A stretch of DNA of 45,302 nt from Nonomuraea cavernae (GTDB lineage Bacteria > Actinomycetota > Actinomycetes > Streptosporangiales > Streptosporangiaceae): assembly GCF_014646355.1 (NCBI RefSeq), contig NZ_BMNH01000045.1:1-45302 (forward strand), in the 5' to 3' direction. Shown piece by piece: positions 41,496-45,302 of the stretch. Position numbers and translations under genes: made by a program. The notes under the pieces are model-generated. The model did no database searches, was not told where the DNA came from, and saw only the letters and a list, made by a program, of their open reading frames with translations. Position 1 is the stretch's first letter. Each line of letters opens with the position of its first letter.

Positions 41496-42242
41496 ATGAA
41501 CCTGCTCGATGGCCGCGCGGCCGTCGTCACCGGCTCGGCCCAGGGGATCGGCCTGGCCATCGCCACCGTCCTGGCCGAGCACGGCGCGGCGGTCGTGATC
41601 AGCGACGTCAACGCCGAAGGAGCCGAGCGGGCGGCGGCCGACCTGGTGGCCCAGGGACGCCGGGCCGTCGCCGTGCCGTGCGACGTGACCGACGAGGCCG
41701 CCGTCGACTCCCTGGCCGACACCTGCCGGGAGACCTTCGGAAGCCTCGACGTCATGGTCAACAACGCGGGTGTCACCCGCGACTCCACCATGGCGAAGAT
41801 GACCCTGGAGAACTTCAAGGCCGTCGTGGACGTGCACCTCACGGGCGCCTGGCTCGGCACCCGCGCCGCCGGTCGCGTCATGCGCGCCCAGGGCCGCGGC
41901 GGCTCCATCGTGAACATCTCCTCCATCTCCGGCAAGGTCGGCAACTTCGGCCAGACCAACTACAGCGCCGCCAAGGCCGGCATCGTCGGCCTCACCAAGG
42001 CCGCCGCCCGCGAGCTGGCCAAGCACGAGGTACGGGTCAACGCCATCCAGCCGGGCCTGATCCGCACCGCCATGACGGCCGCCATGCCGCCCGAGGTGCT
42101 CGCCCGGATGGTCGCCGACATCCCGCTCGGCCGCATCGGCGAGCCGGAGGACATCGCCAAGGCCGCCCTGTTCCTCGCCTCGGACCTGGCGGCGTTCATC
42201 ACCGGCACCGTGACCGAGGTCGCAGGCGGGAGGCACATGTGA
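41496..42242 (+). CDS. SDR-family oxidoreductase, FabG-like
   Basis: This protein of about 248 aa has TGSAQGIG in the N-terminal Rossmann motif, NNAG, and YSAAKAGIVG with the catalytic Tyr and Lys. PGLIRTAMTAAMPPEV and GEPEDIAKAALFLASDLAAFITGTVTEVAGG complete the pattern. It is a paralogue of 6935-7735 without the extension. GGAG precedes the ATG. It probably oxidises the 3-hydroxyacyl-CoA from the preceding hydratase. The next start overlaps its stop (GTGA). Confidence 0.95.
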   Translation: MNLLDGRAAVVTGSAQGIGLAIATVLAEHGAAVVISDVNAEGAERAAADLVAQGRRAVAVPCDVTDEAAVDSLADTCRETFGSLDVMVNNAGVTRDSTMAKMTLENFKAVVDVHLTGAWLGTRAAGRVMRAQGRGGSIVNISSISGKVGNFGQTNYSAAKAGIVGLTKAAARELAKHEVRVNAIQPGLIRTAMTAAMPPEVLARMVADIPLGRIGEPEDIAKAALFLASDLAAFITGTVTEVAGGRHM

Positions 42243-42700
42243 CCCGGGTCTTCGCCGATCTCGGCGCGTTCCGGGCCTGCGTCGGCGAGACGCTGGGCAC
42301 GAGCGGCTGGGTGGCGATCGAGCAGGACCGGATCGACCGGTTCGCCGACGCCACCGGCGACCACCAGTGGATCCATGTCGACCCCGAACGGGCCGCGCAC
42401 GGACCGTTCGGGGCCCCCATCGCGCACGGCTATCTGTCGCTGTCGCTGCTGCCGGCGCTGGTCGGCCAGATCTACCGGATCGAACGCCTGAGGATGTCGA
42501 TCAACTACGGGCTCAACCGGGTTCGGTTTCCCAGCCCGGTGCCGGTGGGGTCGCGGGTGCGGGTCACCACGCGGCTCCAGTCGGCCGAGGACGCCGGCGA
42601 CGGCGTCACGGCGGTGCTGCTGTCGACGATGGAGATCGACGGCGGCGCCAAGCCCGCCTGCGTCGCCGAGACCGTCAGTCGTTACCACCCGCTCACCTGA
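42239..42700 (+). CDS. MaoC-type (R)-enoyl-CoA hydratase
   Basis: This 153-aa single-hotdog protein has the hydratase-2 motif RFADATGDHQWIHVDPERAA followed by GPFGAPIAHGYLSLSLLPAL, where Asp and His form the catalytic pair. LNRVRFPSPVPVGSRVRV is the standard second strand-helix. The GTG start at 42239 overlaps the SDR stop. It is the last gene of the unit; a hairpin overlapping its stop codon and a second one follow. Confidence 0.94.
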   Translation: MTRVFADLGAFRACVGETLGTSGWVAIEQDRIDRFADATGDHQWIHVDPERAAHGPFGAPIAHGYLSLSLLPALVGQIYRIERLRMSINYGLNRVRFPSPVPVGSRVRVTTRLQSAEDAGDGVTAVLLSTMEIDGGAKPACVAETVSRYHPLT

Positions 42701-42741
42701 GCGGGGGCGCGGGTCCGGGGGCGGTGGGTGCCGCCGCGCCC
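42688..42741 (+). terminator. Terminator-like hairpins after the catabolic unit
   Basis: CCCGCT and AGCGGG (42688-42705) pair around the stop codon. GGGCGCGG (42705-42712) pairs with CCGCGCCC (42734-42741), with GGCGG and CCGCC inside. This GC-rich structure separates the catabolic unit from the rpoB promoters. Confidence 0.55.
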
Positions 42742-42754
42742 GCGATCGTGGAAG

Positions 42755-42849
42755 TTGACGAGTCAAACCCGGCTGTGGCATGCTGAAGGCGGCACCGAGG
42801 TTGACGCTCATCGTAAGTTTGGACATTCGTTTGTAATTTGCGTTATGCT
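42755..42849 (+). promoter_or_regulatory. Candidate tandem rpoB promoters
   Basis: TTGACG (42755-42760) with CATGCT (42779-42784) is spaced by 18 nt. TTGGAC (42819-42824) with TATGCT (42844-42849) is spaced by 19 nt. The second lies in an AT-rich pocket and is the better -10. Another TTGACG at 42801 lacks a good partner. The assignment is tentative. Confidence 0.4.
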
Positions 42850-42868
42850 GCCTCCCTCGCGTCGCCTT

Positions 42869-42905
42869 CGCACGCCCCGGACTCTTCCGGGGCGTTTGGC
42901 GTGCG
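42869..42905 (+). promoter_or_regulatory. rpoB leader with competing hairpins
   Basis: ACGCCCCGGA (42872-42881) pairs perfectly with TCCGGGGCGT (42886-42895) around CTCT. CGCACGCC (42869-42876) can instead pair with GGCGTGCG (42898-42905). The two folds share ACGCC and exclude each other over that part. The first is followed by TTT only, so it is attenuator-like rather than a sure terminator. Confidence 0.55.
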
Positions 42906-42945
42906 CGCAGTTCGACTCCATCCGTGTGCTCCGGAAGGACATCTG

Positions 42946-45302
<2,357 letters not shown>

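Overview
The window is high-GC actinomycete DNA, most likely from the Streptosporangiaceae/Thermomonosporaceae side. The evidence is GC-rich third positions, many GTG/TTG starts, ATGA/GTGA start-stop overlaps, an F420-type LLM enzyme, FadD3-like ligases and an actinobacterial RpoB that starts with TTG. Genus assignment is inference.

Region 1 (1-3133) is a CRISPR locus without cas genes in view. The last two repeats of one array lie at 1-95. A coupled two-gene unit (GRDP-like small protein and an aminoglycoside-phosphotransferase-fold kinase) follows on the minus strand. A complete array of 16 repeats and 15 spacers lies at 2109-3133. Both arrays end at the right in a degenerate repeat, so both appear to be transcribed rightward. 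The leader of the second array holds a large inverted repeat (2001-2058).

Region 2 (3319-42700) is about 39 kb of acyl-CoA catabolism in at least ten transcription units. It has three AMP-forming acyl-CoA ligases, five acyl-CoA dehydrogenases, one ACAD-fold monooxygenase-like protein, five enoyl-CoA hydratases, two paralogous SDRs, a thiolase, two MaoC-type hydratases, a class III CoA transferase, a thioesterase-like hotdog protein, an LLM oxidoreductase, a double cupin, an HSL-type esterase, VOC and NTF2-like proteins, and two FadR/FCD-type GntR regulators. Two uptake systems are present: a Liv-type (HAAT) ABC importer with a fused permease-ATPase, and a NitT/TauT-type ABC importer. An operon pairs a Cys-form UGSC-family protein with a degenerate NifU-like protein and an enoyl-CoA hydratase. 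The inventory suggests uptake, CoA activation, oxygenation and beta-oxidation of a bulky or cyclic carboxylic acid; the substrate cannot be read from sequence.

The best candidate for something undescribed is a shared AT-rich 17-18 nt motif (about ATCTTTACTATGATTGA), found by eye at nine promoter sites of this cluster (8917, 16031, 19407, 19463, 21180, 25050, 28045, 32599, 37007) and not noticed at the CRISPR, cupin or rpoB ends. Two copies differ at one base of 17, and one is a perfect 18-bp palindrome. This looks like one regulon operator unifying the cluster, probably read by one of the two GntR proteins.

Region 3 (42701-45302) is the 5' two thirds of rpoB with a structured leader. No rplJ/rplL lies within 42 kb upstream, and the rifampicin pocket carries Asn where most RpoB have Asp516 (E. 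coli numbering). This is either a displaced rpoBC unit or a second, drug-tolerant rpoB copy.
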